Of a DNA stretch of 43,808 bases, positions 24,411 to 32,715 are shown piece by piece. The notes under the pieces are model-generated. The model searched no databases, had not been told where the DNA came from, and was given only the letters and a program-made list of their open reading frames with translations. The translations under genes and the position numbers were made by a program. This DNA is from Candidatus Auribacterota bacterium (GTDB taxonomy: Bacteria; Auribacterota; Tritonobacteria; UBA1439), in contig JAPLCX010000018.1 in assembly GCA_026392035.1 (NCBI GenBank), positions 1 to 43,808 of the forward strand, written 5' to 3'. Numbering within the stretch: the stretch's first letter is position 1; the number at the start of each line of letters is the position of its first letter.

Positions 24411-24872
24411 ATGGACATCCAAACTATTGCCGCCGCTGGTGCCGCTTGTCAGCAGGCTGTAAGCATCGTTCAATACTTTCTCAACAAGAGCAAAGAAGCC
24501 GCTGTCCAAGAGAAAGCTATTGAGCTGAGAAATACTATCTTTTCCATACAGGAGTATTTGTTTTCTGTACAAGCGAAAAATGCAGAACTGCTGGAATCTT
24601 GCCGCGAATGGAAAGAAAAAGCCTTGAAGAAAGAAGAATGGGCGAGAGAGAAGAAGAAATATACGCTTAAAGAAGTTATTCCTGGATCTTTTGTGTATAC
24701 GCAGAAAAAACAAACTGATCTCTCTGAACCATTGCACTGGCTTTGTACAAATTGTTTCAAGGATGAGAAGAAATCTATTCTCCAGTTTAAAAAGATTCAC
24801 ACATTTGGGCCATCTTACTTTTGTTTTGAATGCAAAAATCATTTTGTCGTTCCTCCATCTATGATGCCTTAA
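24411..24872 (+). CDS. Coiled-coil protein with C-terminal zinc ribbon
   Basis: A protein of 153 residues, transcribed divergently from the membrane-methyltransferase operon. TATAAT at 24383-24388 and GGGAGGG at 24398-24404 support expression and the start. The N-terminal part is an Ala-rich helix, then a long charged helix (about 25-85; KEEWAREKKKY) likely to form a coiled coil. The C-terminal CTNC and CFEC pairs make a four-cysteine zinc ribbon. Proteins of this shape occur in mobile islands. I cannot name a family or function. Confidence 0.7.
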   Translation: MDIQTIAAAGAACQQAVSIVQYFLNKSKEAAVQEKAIELRNTIFSIQEYLFSVQAKNAELLESCREWKEKALKKEEWAREKKKYTLKEVIPGSFVYTQKKQTDLSEPLHWLCTNCFKDEKKSILQFKKIHTFGPSYFCFECKNHFVVPPSMMP

Positions 24873-24984
24873 GATTCAAGGGTTGATACAATATAGATAT
24901 ATATATGTCAACATAACTGCATAAAGATAGCCTCTTGTCGTTAGGTTTTTGAGGTACTTGTTGAGAGGGTATACTCTCCTTAAC

Positions 24985-25100
24985 TTATAACCACGGGTAA
25001 CAACAGATTAACACGAAGGATAATGTCCAAAGTGAAAAGTACAAAGTATGTTAGTGCTTCTGAATCTGTGTTCATCCGTGTTCATCTGTGGCTAATCATA
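24985..25100. repeat. ACACGGAT/ATCCGTG phrase spacer
   Basis: The left side has CCACGGGTAAC and GATTAACACGAAGG, and the right side has TCTGTGTTCATCCGTG and TTCATCTGTGG, roughly the inverse. The spacer between the zinc-ribbon gene and the amidase is otherwise empty. Confidence 0.55.
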
Positions 25101-25147
25101 TTACGCCGTGGTTTTATATTTCGGCCTTCAATGTTGGTTGTATTGAG

Positions 25148-26905
25148 ATGAACGCACACACAATCCTGAGAGCCATATGCCTGCCGGTGATCTTATTGAT
25201 GGCCGCCGCCGCTGCGCCGGGGACGGAACGCACCGGCCTGCGGATCACCTACCCCCCCGTTCATTCAGTCACGCGGTTCCCGCGGACGAGGATTGCCGGT
25301 TCATGCGCCCCTCCGTGCAGGGTTTTTATTCAGGGGAATCCCGTGAGGGTGTATCCGACCGGCGCCTTTGTGGGACTCGTCCCGCTCAGTGAGGGAGAAA
25401 ACGTGATCGAGGTGCTCGCGAAGAAGGGCGGGGAGGAAAAGAGGGAGCGCCTCACGGTGACATGCCGCGACCCGCTGGTGAGCTCCCCCGTCTCACCGCT
25501 CGCGATTGACGGGAGGATGGATGAGCCGGCTGTTGATACGGCGCTGTGCGCGGGAGACGAACTTCGCGTACAGCTCAAGGGGAGCCCCGGTGTGAAAGCG
25601 TTCTGGTCGCTCGGCGAGCTCGTGCGGAGTGCCCCTCTCAGAGAGATCTCGCCGGCTGATGAGGGACTTCTCCGGGGCATCCGTGGAATCTTCAGGGCTT
25701 CCTACCGGATCAGGGCAGGCGACCATATTGATAAGACCAGGGTGAGGTTCAGGCTTGTGTCGGGGAGGGGCGAAGAGGCATCGGCGTTTTCGCCCGGGCG
25801 CGTCACGATCCTCCCTCGCGAAGAACTCACGAAGGGTGAGGTGGGCGCGGGGGGCGCCGTTTTGAGCGGAGAACCGGGAGGGGAGAGGGCATGGGAGCTC
25901 GACGCCGGCACGCGGGTCAATATCTGCGGCGAGGCGGGGGGATATTGCCGGCTGAAACTCTCAAAGGGTGAGCGCTATTGGACGCCCAAGGAATGCGTGA
26001 AGCTTCTGAAGGGTGAGGGGGGCTGGAGCGCGGCAGCCGTCGGTGCGCCGTCACTATGTCGAAGTGAGGGCGGTGCGAGGCTCTCTGTGCCCTTGAGTGG
26101 CGCGGCTCCCTACAGGGTGACGCAGGCAGAGCGGAAAAATCTCCTGGTGCTCGAACTCTTCGGTGTCTCTCCACCTCGAGAGAAGATCAATCTCAAGGGG
26201 GTGCCGCCCGTCACGACGGTTGAATTTCCTGAAGCAGAGCTTGGCGCAGTGCGGATAGCACTGCACATGGGTGGCCGCGCGCAGTGGGGATACGGGTGCC
26301 GGCGAACGAAGGAGGGGATCGAGCTGTATGTCAGGGAATCTCCGGGGAGGAAGATAGGGAAGCTCGCGATTGTCATTGACCCGGGGCACGGCGGAACACA
26401 GATTGGCGCGGTGAGTCCGACCGGCCTTCAGGAAAAAGAGTTGAACCTCACGGTCGCCCGCGCGGTCGTGGATTATCTGAAGGGCGAGGGGGCGCGCGCC
26501 GTCCTCACAAGGAACGCAGATGAAACGCGCTCGCTTGCTGAAAGGATTGAGCGGGCCCGCGCGGAGCGGGCGGATATTTTCGTGAGCATTCACCACGATT
26601 CATGTCCGGGGCACTGCGACCCGCTGAAGCGGCGCGGGGCGCGGGCCTACTACGGCATCCGGCACTCCAGGCTGCTCGCGGAGCGAATTGTAAGGAAGAT
26701 TTCGAAAACAGGGATAAAATCCAATGGAAGCGCTCAGGGAAACTATGCGGTCATCCTGCCGCCGGGCTGCCTCGCGGTGCTCGTGGAGTGCGGCTACCTG
26801 TCGCACCCGAAGGACGAGGAGCTGCTCGTGCGGAAAAAGTTCCTCGCCGAGCTCGGGCGGGCGATCGGCAAGGGGATTGTGGAGTATGTGGAAAAGCATG
26901 GCTGA
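25148..26905 (+). CDS. N-acetylmuramoyl-L-alanine amidase (Amidase_3), exported
   Basis: About 585 residues from the ATG at 25148, which begins a clear signal peptide (TILRAICLPVILLMAAAAAP). The long N-terminal part (about 40-370) has a YPPVHSVTRFPRTRIAGSC opening, then likely SH3- or AMIN-like beta domains that could bind the wall. The catalytic domain (about 410-585) shows the zinc ligands: H in IDPGHGG, E in LQEKELNL and H in SIHHDS, plus the catalytic Glu in VLVECGYLS. It cleaves the amide between MurNAc and the stem peptide. Its neighbour NagZ acts on the muropeptides that result. Confidence 0.93.
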   Translation: MNAHTILRAICLPVILLMAAAAAPGTERTGLRITYPPVHSVTRFPRTRIAGSCAPPCRVFIQGNPVRVYPTGAFVGLVPLSEGENVIEVLAKKGGEEKRERLTVTCRDPLVSSPVSPLAIDGRMDEPAVDTALCAGDELRVQLKGSPGVKAFWSLGELVRSAPLREISPADEGLLRGIRGIFRASYRIRAGDHIDKTRVRFRLVSGRGEEASAFSPGRVTILPREELTKGEVGAGGAVLSGEPGGERAWELDAGTRVNICGEAGGYCRLKLSKGERYWTPKECVKLLKGEGGWSAAAVGAPSLCRSEGGARLSVPLSGAAPYRVTQAERKNLLVLELFGVSPPREKINLKGVPPVTTVEFPEAELGAVRIALHMGGRAQWGYGCRRTKEGIELYVRESPGRKIGKLAIVIDPGHGGTQIGAVSPTGLQEKELNLTVARAVVDYLKGEGARAVLTRNADETRSLAERIERARAERADIFVSIHHDSCPGHCDPLKRRGARAYYGIRHSRLLAERIVRKISKTGIKSNGSAQGNYAVILPPGCLAVLVECGYLSHPKDEELLVRKKFLAELGRAIGKGIVEYVEKHG

Positions 26906-26956
26906 TTCAACCACTGAGGGCGCTGAATTCACTGAAGAGGAACGAGAAGAAACGAA

Positions 26957-27116
26957 ATTATTAATGGGAGCACTTTATTTTTTACACTTTCTGCCATGGT
27001 CATTGCGATCCCGCCTTGGCGGGGGAAGCAATCTCCTGCTGCCCAATGAGTTGAGATTGCTTCGTCACTGCGTTCCTCGCAATGACATGTCAGATATTTT
27101 ATGTTCCCCGTAATAA
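26957..27116. repeat. Copy 2 of the 160-bp MITE-like repeat
   Basis: A 160-bp core with terminal inverted repeats ATTATTAATGGGAGCA and TGTTCCCCGTAATAA, and an inner inverted repeat CATTGCGATCCC/CTCGCAATGAC. It holds CCCGCCTTGGCGGG (27010-27023). It is nearly identical to 31194-31353. Outer arms CCACTGA...CACTGAA (26911-26936) and TTCAGTG...TCAGTGG (27117-27142) match inversely at 20 of 26 positions, giving a 232-bp nested element between the amidase and nagZ. Confidence 0.88.
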
Positions 27117-27189
27117 TTCAGTGTCTTCAGTGTTTTCAGTGGTTGTTATTCAACCGCTGAAGGCATTGGAGTCAGTGGTTCGGAGTGCG

Positions 27190-28737
27190 ATGATGAGAAT
27201 GCAGGGCGAGCGATTCATCTTTGGTTTTGAGGCGGGAAGCGTCACCGCGCCCGTGGAGAAAATGATTGCCGAGTGGCGGATCAGCGGCGTGGTCCTGTTT
27301 TCAAGGAATGTGAAAAGTGCGCGTCAGCTCGCGTCCCTCTGCCGCGAGCTCCAGGCGATACAAAAACGGGTGAGCCCGCTGCCGCTCATCATCGCGGTGG
27401 ACCAGGAGGGCGGGAGCGTGAATCGCATCGCTGACGGGGCGACGCATTTTCCATCGCCCATGGCGGTCGCCGCAGCCGGCGACGTCGACCTCGCGGGCAG
27501 GATCGGCTACGCCATGGGATGCCAGCTCATGCGCCTCGGGGTCAATATGAATTTCGCCCCCGTCCTCGACATTAACACGCGTAAGAATAATCCCGCCATC
27601 GGCGTGCGATCGTTCGGCGAAAATCCCGAACAGGTAGCGGCATTTGGTGCGGCGATGATCCGCGGGATGGAGAGGGCCGGCGTGGCATCCGTGGCCAAGC
27701 ATTTCCCCGGGATCGGTTCCGCCGAGCAGGATCCTCACGCCGAAACGCCTGTGATCACCAGGAGCGCTGAGGAGCTTGAGCGGGAGGATCTCATCCCCTT
27801 CGCGCGCGCGGTGGATGCGGGGGTGTCGGGTATCATGATAGGGCACGCCAGGTACCCCGCGCTCTCTGCGGACCCCGCGAGTTTGTCCGGGGCGGTAGTC
27901 CGGGGGCTCCTGAGAGGAGAGCTCCGGTTCAGGGGGCTCGCGATCACGGATGACCTGGAGATGGGGGCGGTGGGCGCGAGCCGGTCCGCGGGAGATGCAG
28001 CGGTGAAGGCCTGCGGTGCGGGTGCGGATCTATTGCTGGTGTGCCATTCTGGCGACGCGCAGGCGGCCGCGATGGCCGCCCTCGCCGGAGCGCTCAACAG
28101 CGGAAAGCTTCGTCCGGAGAATATCACGGGGAGCGTGGAACGGCTGCGTGCGTTCAAGGAGCGGCTCCTCGCGCGGCTCACGGCGGCGCACGACGGAGCG
28201 CCGGAGAACGGCGAAGATCTGGCGCGGGAGGCGGCTGAGCGGGCAATCACGCTGGTGAGCGATGGAGAAAAGGTCCTCCCCCTCCGCATGGGGCCGGGAG
28301 AAAAACTCCTCGTCCTCTCACCGGTCCTTGGACCCCTCACCGCGGCCGAGGATGGCGCGGCCGCAGAAGGGACGCTCGCCGGTTTCATCGGGGCGCGCCA
28401 CCCGATGACCGAGACGGTGCCTTTTGAGATCGTTCCCTCGCGAGGCAATTTTGACCGGATACGCGAGGCGCTCCGCGGCGCGCGCGCGGTGGTGATGGGC
28501 ACCTGTAATGCGCACCTCTATGGCGAGCAGGCGCGCCTGGTGCGAGAGGTTGCAGCGGCGGGGAAACCGACGGTGTTTGTCGCGCTCAGGAATCCCTATG
28601 ATGCCGAACTGTACCCACCCCGCGCTGCCAGGCTGGCCGCGTACGGCTCGGACGGCCACACCCTCTGCGCCCTTGCCAGGGTGATGTTCGGTGAGCTACC
28701 CACGCGCGGGAGGCTCCCTGTGACGCTTGATCTTTAA
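27190..28737 (+). CDS. nagZ: Glycoside hydrolase family 3 beta-N-acetylglucosaminidase
   Basis: About 515 residues from the ATG at 27190 behind GGAG; longer frames run back into repeat sequence. The (beta/alpha)8 barrel shows ISGVVLFSRN, IAVDQEGGSVNRI, KHFPGIGSAEQDPHAET with the acid/base Asp-His pair on its mobile loop, and ITDDLEMGAV with the nucleophile Asp. Classic NagZ ends near residue 340. Here a second alpha/beta domain of about 170 residues follows, as in two-domain Gram-positive-type NagZ. No signal peptide is seen, so it is probably cytosolic and recycles GlcNAc-anhydroMurNAc fragments. Confidence 0.93.
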   Translation: MMRMQGERFIFGFEAGSVTAPVEKMIAEWRISGVVLFSRNVKSARQLASLCRELQAIQKRVSPLPLIIAVDQEGGSVNRIADGATHFPSPMAVAAAGDVDLAGRIGYAMGCQLMRLGVNMNFAPVLDINTRKNNPAIGVRSFGENPEQVAAFGAAMIRGMERAGVASVAKHFPGIGSAEQDPHAETPVITRSAEELEREDLIPFARAVDAGVSGIMIGHARYPALSADPASLSGAVVRGLLRGELRFRGLAITDDLEMGAVGASRSAGDAAVKACGAGADLLLVCHSGDAQAAAMAALAGALNSGKLRPENITGSVERLRAFKERLLARLTAAHDGAPENGEDLAREAAERAITLVSDGEKVLPLRMGPGEKLLVLSPVLGPLTAAEDGAAAEGTLAGFIGARHPMTETVPFEIVPSRGNFDRIREALRGARAVVMGTCNAHLYGEQARLVREVAAAGKPTVFVALRNPYDAELYPPRAARLAAYGSDGHTLCALARVMFGELPTRGRLPVTLDL

Positions 28738-28743
28738 CAAACC

Positions 28744-28804
28744 GTCCATAGTCCATGGTCAATAGTCCATAGACGTAAAAGGGCCATGGACTAGCGACTA
28801 TGGA
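28744..28804. repeat. CCATAGTC-phrase hairpin between nagZ and the DUF72 gene
   Basis: CCATAGTCCATGGTCAATAG on the left and CCATGGACTAGCGACTATGG on the right form an imperfect hairpin with a TAAAA loop. It is the whole spacer. Confidence 0.75.
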
Positions 28805-28813
28805 TTATCCAAA

Positions 28814-29710
28814 ATGAGAAGCAGTGGAAAAGATGAAGTTCGCGTGGGAACGGCGGGTTGGGATTACGAGGACTGGAAGGGCATCGTGTACCCGCTCTCG
28901 AAGCCGATGGGCTTTGATCCCCTCGAGTACCTTTCGCGGTATTTCGACTGTTGTGAAATCAACAGCACGTTCTACCGGATCCCCGACCGCCGGGTGTGCG
29001 CGAGCTGGATGAGGAGGGTCGAGAGGAACGGCCGCTTCAGTTTCACGCTCAAGCTCTATCGTGGATTCACCCATGAGCGAGGCCCTCTCGCAGGGAGAGA
29101 CGCCGGGCTGTTCCGTGAGGCGGTCGCGCCGATCCTCGAGGCGGGAAGGTTGGGGTGCGTGCTGATGCAATTCCCCTGGTCGTTCAAGAATGCCGCGAAA
29201 AACCGCGATTACCTGCGCGGGCTCTTCCAGGAGTTTTCGGCTCTGCCGCTCGTGCTCGAGGTGAGACACACGAGCTGGAACGTGCCGCCCTTCTACGACT
29301 TTTTAAGCGAGCACGGCGTGGGCTTCTGCAATATTGACCAGCCGCTCTTCTCCGGTTCGCTGGAGCCGTCCGCCCGGAGCACCGCGCGCGTGGGGTATTT
29401 CCGACTCCACGGGCAGAACTACGACGACTGGTTCCGCGAGGGCGCGGGGCGCGACGCCCGCTACAACTATCTCTACTCCGAAGAGGAGCTGGCATCATGG
29501 ATCGCGCGGGTTGAGGCCGTCCGCGAGCAGGTCTCCTCCATCTACGTCATCATGAATAACCACTTCAAGGGGCAGGCGGCCTGTAACGCGCTCCAGGTCA
29601 AGGCACGCCTATCGGGGTCTCAGGTTCCCGTTCCCCCGAGCCTGCTCGCGGCCTTCCCGCAGCTCGAGAAGGTACGCAGACCTTACACTGGGCAGGGAGA
29701 TCTGTGGTGA
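28814..29710 (+). CDS. DUF72 (YecE-family) TIM-barrel protein
   Basis: A protein of 298 residues. VRVGTAGWDYEDWKGIVYP, FDCCEINSTFYRIP, FSFTLKLYRGFTHE, CVLMQFPWSF, LEVRHTSW, YFRLHGQN and YVIMNNHFKGQAACNA are the serial conserved blocks of DUF72. The fold is a TIM barrel, and no reaction is established for the family. It is separated from nagZ only by a hairpin spacer. Confidence 0.93.
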   Translation: MRSSGKDEVRVGTAGWDYEDWKGIVYPLSKPMGFDPLEYLSRYFDCCEINSTFYRIPDRRVCASWMRRVERNGRFSFTLKLYRGFTHERGPLAGRDAGLFREAVAPILEAGRLGCVLMQFPWSFKNAAKNRDYLRGLFQEFSALPLVLEVRHTSWNVPPFYDFLSEHGVGFCNIDQPLFSGSLEPSARSTARVGYFRLHGQNYDDWFREGAGRDARYNYLYSEEELASWIARVEAVREQVSSIYVIMNNHFKGQAACNALQVKARLSGSQVPVPPSLLAAFPQLEKVRRPYTGQGDLW

Positions 29711-29792
29711 GGTAATTACTCAGATAAGCGGGGGATGACCACATTGTAGCAGATGATGCAAGATTGAGCTGCGGCCCGAAATGGCGGATAAT

Positions 29793-29867
29793 GTAGGGGT
29801 CGCCTGCCTGCCGGCGGGCAGGGATTCATCCGACCCGCTTGGCGGGCTTGATGAATCAAGCCCCTAC
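29793..29867. repeat. GTAGGGG...CCCCTAC element, copy 2
   Basis: Outer arms GTAGGGG (29793-29799) and CCCCTAC (29861-29867). Nested inside are a CCTGCC/GGCAGG palindrome (29803-29822), GATTCATC (29823-29830) facing GATGAATC, and CCCGCTTGGCGGG (29834-29846). The rest of 29711-30135 has GCGGATTTGCGCGGAT-type phrases and no gene that I can support. Confidence 0.78.
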
Positions 29868-30135
29868 AGGGAGAAATACTTCTGATTACATTTCACCTAT
29901 CAGGTGAACGTTTCGATATGTTATCCGCCATTTCGGGTGCGGATTTGCGCGGATGAACGCAGGTACAATGATGGTGCAATCCGCGTCTATCCGCGGCGGC
30001 GAGGGAAAATCATATTGACCCTGAAAAAGCGGCGTGGTAGAGTGGGCATTGTGCAGAACTGGAACTGCGGGAGGCGGTTTTAACACGAGCCGCCCTCGAT
30101 TCACTCGCCCCCTGTGGAGCGTGCTGGAGGCATCA

Positions 30136-30621
30136 TTGATTGATCCCCTCCTTGAAGAAGAGATCGAATGCATCAACGGACTCGTCCGCATGTGGGATAG
30201 CCTCATGGAGCGAGTAGAGGAAACACGCGGGGGTGGGGGCGTGCGAGAAGATTCAGCGAAGGCCTTTATCGTCGCGCGCGATGAGATCGCCAGGCGATAC
30301 ACGGCGATAATGGCCCAGCTTGAGGTTGCGCTGGACGAGCAGGACGAGCTGCTTCAGATGCTCGGACGCATGAACTCATTGGGTGCGGTTGCCCTGCTCC
30401 CGGATATCCAGTGGAAGAAGCTGGAAGAGGCGAGGGGGCGCGTGGAGGTGAGTGTGCAGGGCCTCCTGGGGGCGTTGCAGAACCGACAGCGCGCCCTGGC
30501 GGGGGTGAACGGGAATCTCATCCTCGTGCGGCGGGTGGCAGGATCCTGGCCCTGCAGGCTGCTGTACCTTGCGGTCGGGATTGTAGTTATCTTTCTTGTG
30601 CTCAGTAAGATTATGCTGTAA
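30136..30621 (+). CDS. Coiled-coil protein with C-terminal membrane anchor
   Basis: About 161 residues if it starts at TTG 30136, which has GGAGG five bases upstream; GTG 30121 or an open frame from 30034 are alternatives. The body is helical and charged (LLEEEIECINGLVRMWDSLM, LDEQDELLQMLGRM), in a pattern like FlgN or other small export chaperones. The C-terminus is a single membrane helix (LLYLAVGIVVIFLVLSKIML), which argues against FlgN itself. Tail-anchored topology with a cytosolic coiled coil is likely. Unknown function; HU follows 142 bases later. Confidence 0.55.
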   Translation: MIDPLLEEEIECINGLVRMWDSLMERVEETRGGGGVREDSAKAFIVARDEIARRYTAIMAQLEVALDEQDELLQMLGRMNSLGAVALLPDIQWKKLEEARGRVEVSVQGLLGALQNRQRALAGVNGNLILVRRVAGSWPCRLLYLAVGIVVIFLVLSKIML

Positions 30622-30763
30622 ACTTGGAGCGCATGGATATTCAGAGGGTGCGGCATATCCGGGAAACAGAATCTGCGCTGCACCCCCTGGTGCGTATACA
30701 TGCGGTTGCCCGCTGGGCGGAGAGGCGATGCGGCTCAAGTCTGTTACGTAAGGAGGGGACACA

Positions 30764-31048
30764 ATGACAAAGCGAGAGCTGGCGATTAGAATCGCGAGTG
30801 AAACGAAATTGCCGCAGCAGGCGGTCAAGGAGGCCATTCAGAAGATGCTCGATTATATCATCGAGAGCCTGGCTTCAGGCAAGAGCGTTGAACTCAGAAA
30901 TTTCGGTGTGTTCAAAGTGCGCACGAGGAAAGCCCGTTTGGGGCGAAATCCAAATAAACCGGAGCAGGAAGTCCGCATCCCTGCAAAGCGGGTCCCCGAT
31001 TTTAAGCCGGGGAGAATTATGAGGGCTAAGGTAGAGAGGCCTTTATAA
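30764..31048 (+). CDS. HU/IHF-family nucleoid protein
   Basis: A protein of 94 residues with a strong RBS (AAGGAGG at 30749-30755). MTKRELAIRIASETKL is the N-terminal helix, VELRNFGVFKVRTRKARLGRNP is the DNA-binding arm start, and IPAKRVPDFKPGRIM ends the saddle. The intercalating Pro lies in GRNPNKPE. It forms dimers that bend DNA. HU versus IHF subunit cannot be decided by eye, but the single gene and general motif favour HU. Confidence 0.95.
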   Translation: MTKRELAIRIASETKLPQQAVKEAIQKMLDYIIESLASGKSVELRNFGVFKVRTRKARLGRNPNKPEQEVRIPAKRVPDFKPGRIMRAKVERPL

Positions 31049-31120
31049 ACGGGGCGACCGGATCGCGGCGAATAGTGTCCCTGATTCATGGGAATAATAA
31101 GTGTGAGATGGATACGCGAA

Positions 31121-31147
31121 GGCCCTGACCCGCCACGGGTTGGGGCC
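31121..31147 (+). terminator. Hairpin after HU gene, weak terminator
   Basis: GGCCCTGACCCG (31121-31132), loop CCA, then CGGGTTGGGGCC (31136-31147) form a 12-bp stem with two G-U pairs. It is followed by TACCTTTATAG, only a short U-rich tail. It could end the HU transcript. Confidence 0.5.
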
Positions 31148-31170
31148 TACCTTTATAGAGACAGGATTAA

Positions 31171-31399
31171 GGATTAAGCGCTAAGGATTAAGCATTATTA
31201 ATGGGAGCACTTTATTTTTTACACTTTCTGCCATGGTCATTGCGATCCCGCCTTGGCGGGAGAAGCAATCTCTTGGTGCCCAATGAGTTGAGATTGCTTC
31301 GTCACTGCGTTCCTCGCAATGACATGTCAAATATTTTATGCTCCCCGTAATAACTGATGACCAATGGAGGCTTGCTACTTAATCCTTAGTGCTTAATCC
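31171..31399. repeat. Copy 3 of the 160-bp repeat inside a 22-bp inverted repeat
   Basis: The core 31194-31353 matches copy 2 nearly base for base. It is enclosed by a GGATTAAGCGCTAAGG-type arm (31171-31192) and its inverse at 31378-31399, matching at 21 of 22 positions. The arms consist of the phrase GGATTAAG. Together with the hairpin above, this accounts for the gap between HU and hisS. Confidence 0.88.
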
Positions 31400-31430
31400 G
31401 GGCATTCGTTTGGGGTTTGCCGAGGGTATT

Positions 31431-32696
31431 ATGAAAATACAGCGACCACGGGGAACAGCCGACATCCTCCCCGATCAGGCGAGACGATGGCATTTCGTCG
31501 AAGACGTCATTAGACGCGTCGCCGCGCTCTATAATTACAGGGAAATTAGAACACCGATTTTTGAGAGCACCGATCTTTTCGTCAAAAGCGAGGGGGAATC
31601 GACAGACATTGTGAGCAAACAGATGTACACATTCAAAGATCGGGCAGGCCGCAGCCTCACTCTTCGCCCGGAGATGACGCCAAACGTGATCAGGGCATAT
31701 CTGGAACACTCTCTCAATCAGAAAGAAAAGTTTATCAAGCTCTACTACATGGGACCGATATTCCGCTACGAGAAGCCTCAGTCCGGACGTTATCGCCAAC
31801 ACCACCAGTTTGGCGTCGAGGCGATCGGGAGTGCAGAGCCGGCGCTGGACGCTGAGGTTGTTGAAATGATGATGCACCTTTATCAAAAGCTGGGGCTTGC
31901 TGGATTAAAGGCAATTATTAATAGTGTGGGCTGTAGAAAATGCCGGCCCGGCTACAATGCTTTGCTGAAAAGCTACCTCGGGACGAAGCTGAGAGAGTTG
32001 TGTGCCGACTGTCGCAGGCGTGCTGAAGTAAACCCTTTGAGGGTATTTGATTGCAAGGAGCCTGTGTGTTCGGCAGCTATTCGTCAAGCACCCAAGGTGT
32101 GTGATAACCTTTGCGACGCATGCCGCGATCACTTCCGTACATTCCGTGATCTTCTGAAGGAATCAGGAATAGATTATCAGGTGAAGCCGGAGCTTGTTCG
32201 AGGGCTCGACTACTACACGCGCACGGCGTTTGAAATAGTTTCTGAAAACCTTGGAGCGCAGAACGCCGTCGGCGGCGGGGGGCGCTATGATGATCTCATC
32301 GAATCACTCGGCGGCCCGCCCACACCGGCAATTGGCTTCGGCACAGGCCTGGAGCGGATACTCATGGTAATGGAAGATCGCGGGGTGGCGATCCCCGATG
32401 AAGGCGCGCTCAGCGTGTACCTCGTCGTGTGGGAGAAAGAGGGGATGGACGCCGGCAGGAAGCTCCTGCGGTCGCTGCGGATGGGGGGTGTGGCGGCTGA
32501 GATGGACTACGGCATGAGCAGCCTCAAGTCGCAGCTCCGGCGCGCGGACCGGCTGGGGATTCCCTTTGTGCTCCTTCTCGGGAAAGACGAGCGCGCGCGG
32601 GGAAAGGCAAAGCTCAGAAACATGAAGACGGGAGAAGAGCGCGAGGTCGCGCTGGACAGCGCGGCGGAAGCGATCAGGCAGCTGGCAGGCGGCTAA
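31431..32696 (+). CDS. hisS: Histidyl-tRNA synthetase
   Basis: About 421 residues from the ATG at 31431 (GAGGG upstream); the frame extends to 31389 inside a repeat arm. It is a class II synthetase that charges tRNA-His. Motif 1 region RPRGTADILPDQARRW, motif 2 YYMGPIFRYEKPQSGRYRQHHQFG, the His-specific VRGLDYYTRTAFE and GGGGRYDDL, and motif 3 GFGTGLERIL are all present. The C-terminal anticodon-binding domain is complete. The insertion carries several cysteines (CRKCRPGY, CADCRRR, CDACRDH), a probable zinc site seen in some bacterial HisRS. Confidence 0.97.
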   Translation: MKIQRPRGTADILPDQARRWHFVEDVIRRVAALYNYREIRTPIFESTDLFVKSEGESTDIVSKQMYTFKDRAGRSLTLRPEMTPNVIRAYLEHSLNQKEKFIKLYYMGPIFRYEKPQSGRYRQHHQFGVEAIGSAEPALDAEVVEMMMHLYQKLGLAGLKAIINSVGCRKCRPGYNALLKSYLGTKLRELCADCRRRAEVNPLRVFDCKEPVCSAAIRQAPKVCDNLCDACRDHFRTFRDLLKESGIDYQVKPELVRGLDYYTRTAFEIVSENLGAQNAVGGGGRYDDLIESLGGPPTPAIGFGTGLERILMVMEDRGVAIPDEGALSVYLVVWEKEGMDAGRKLLRSLRMGGVAAEMDYGMSSLKSQLRRADRLGIPFVLLLGKDERARGKAKLRNMKTGEEREVALDSAAEAIRQLAGG

Positions 32697-32715
32697 GACC
32701 TCCATGCCCATCCGC

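Noticed and set aside
27082-27189. N-terminal extension of nagZ into the 160-bp repeat
   Set aside because: The codons come from repeat and phrase sequence; the GH3 domain and an RBS support the start at 27190.
31121-31147. Strong intrinsic terminator after HU
   Set aside because: The stem is good but the following U-tract is weak, so it was kept only at moderate confidence.
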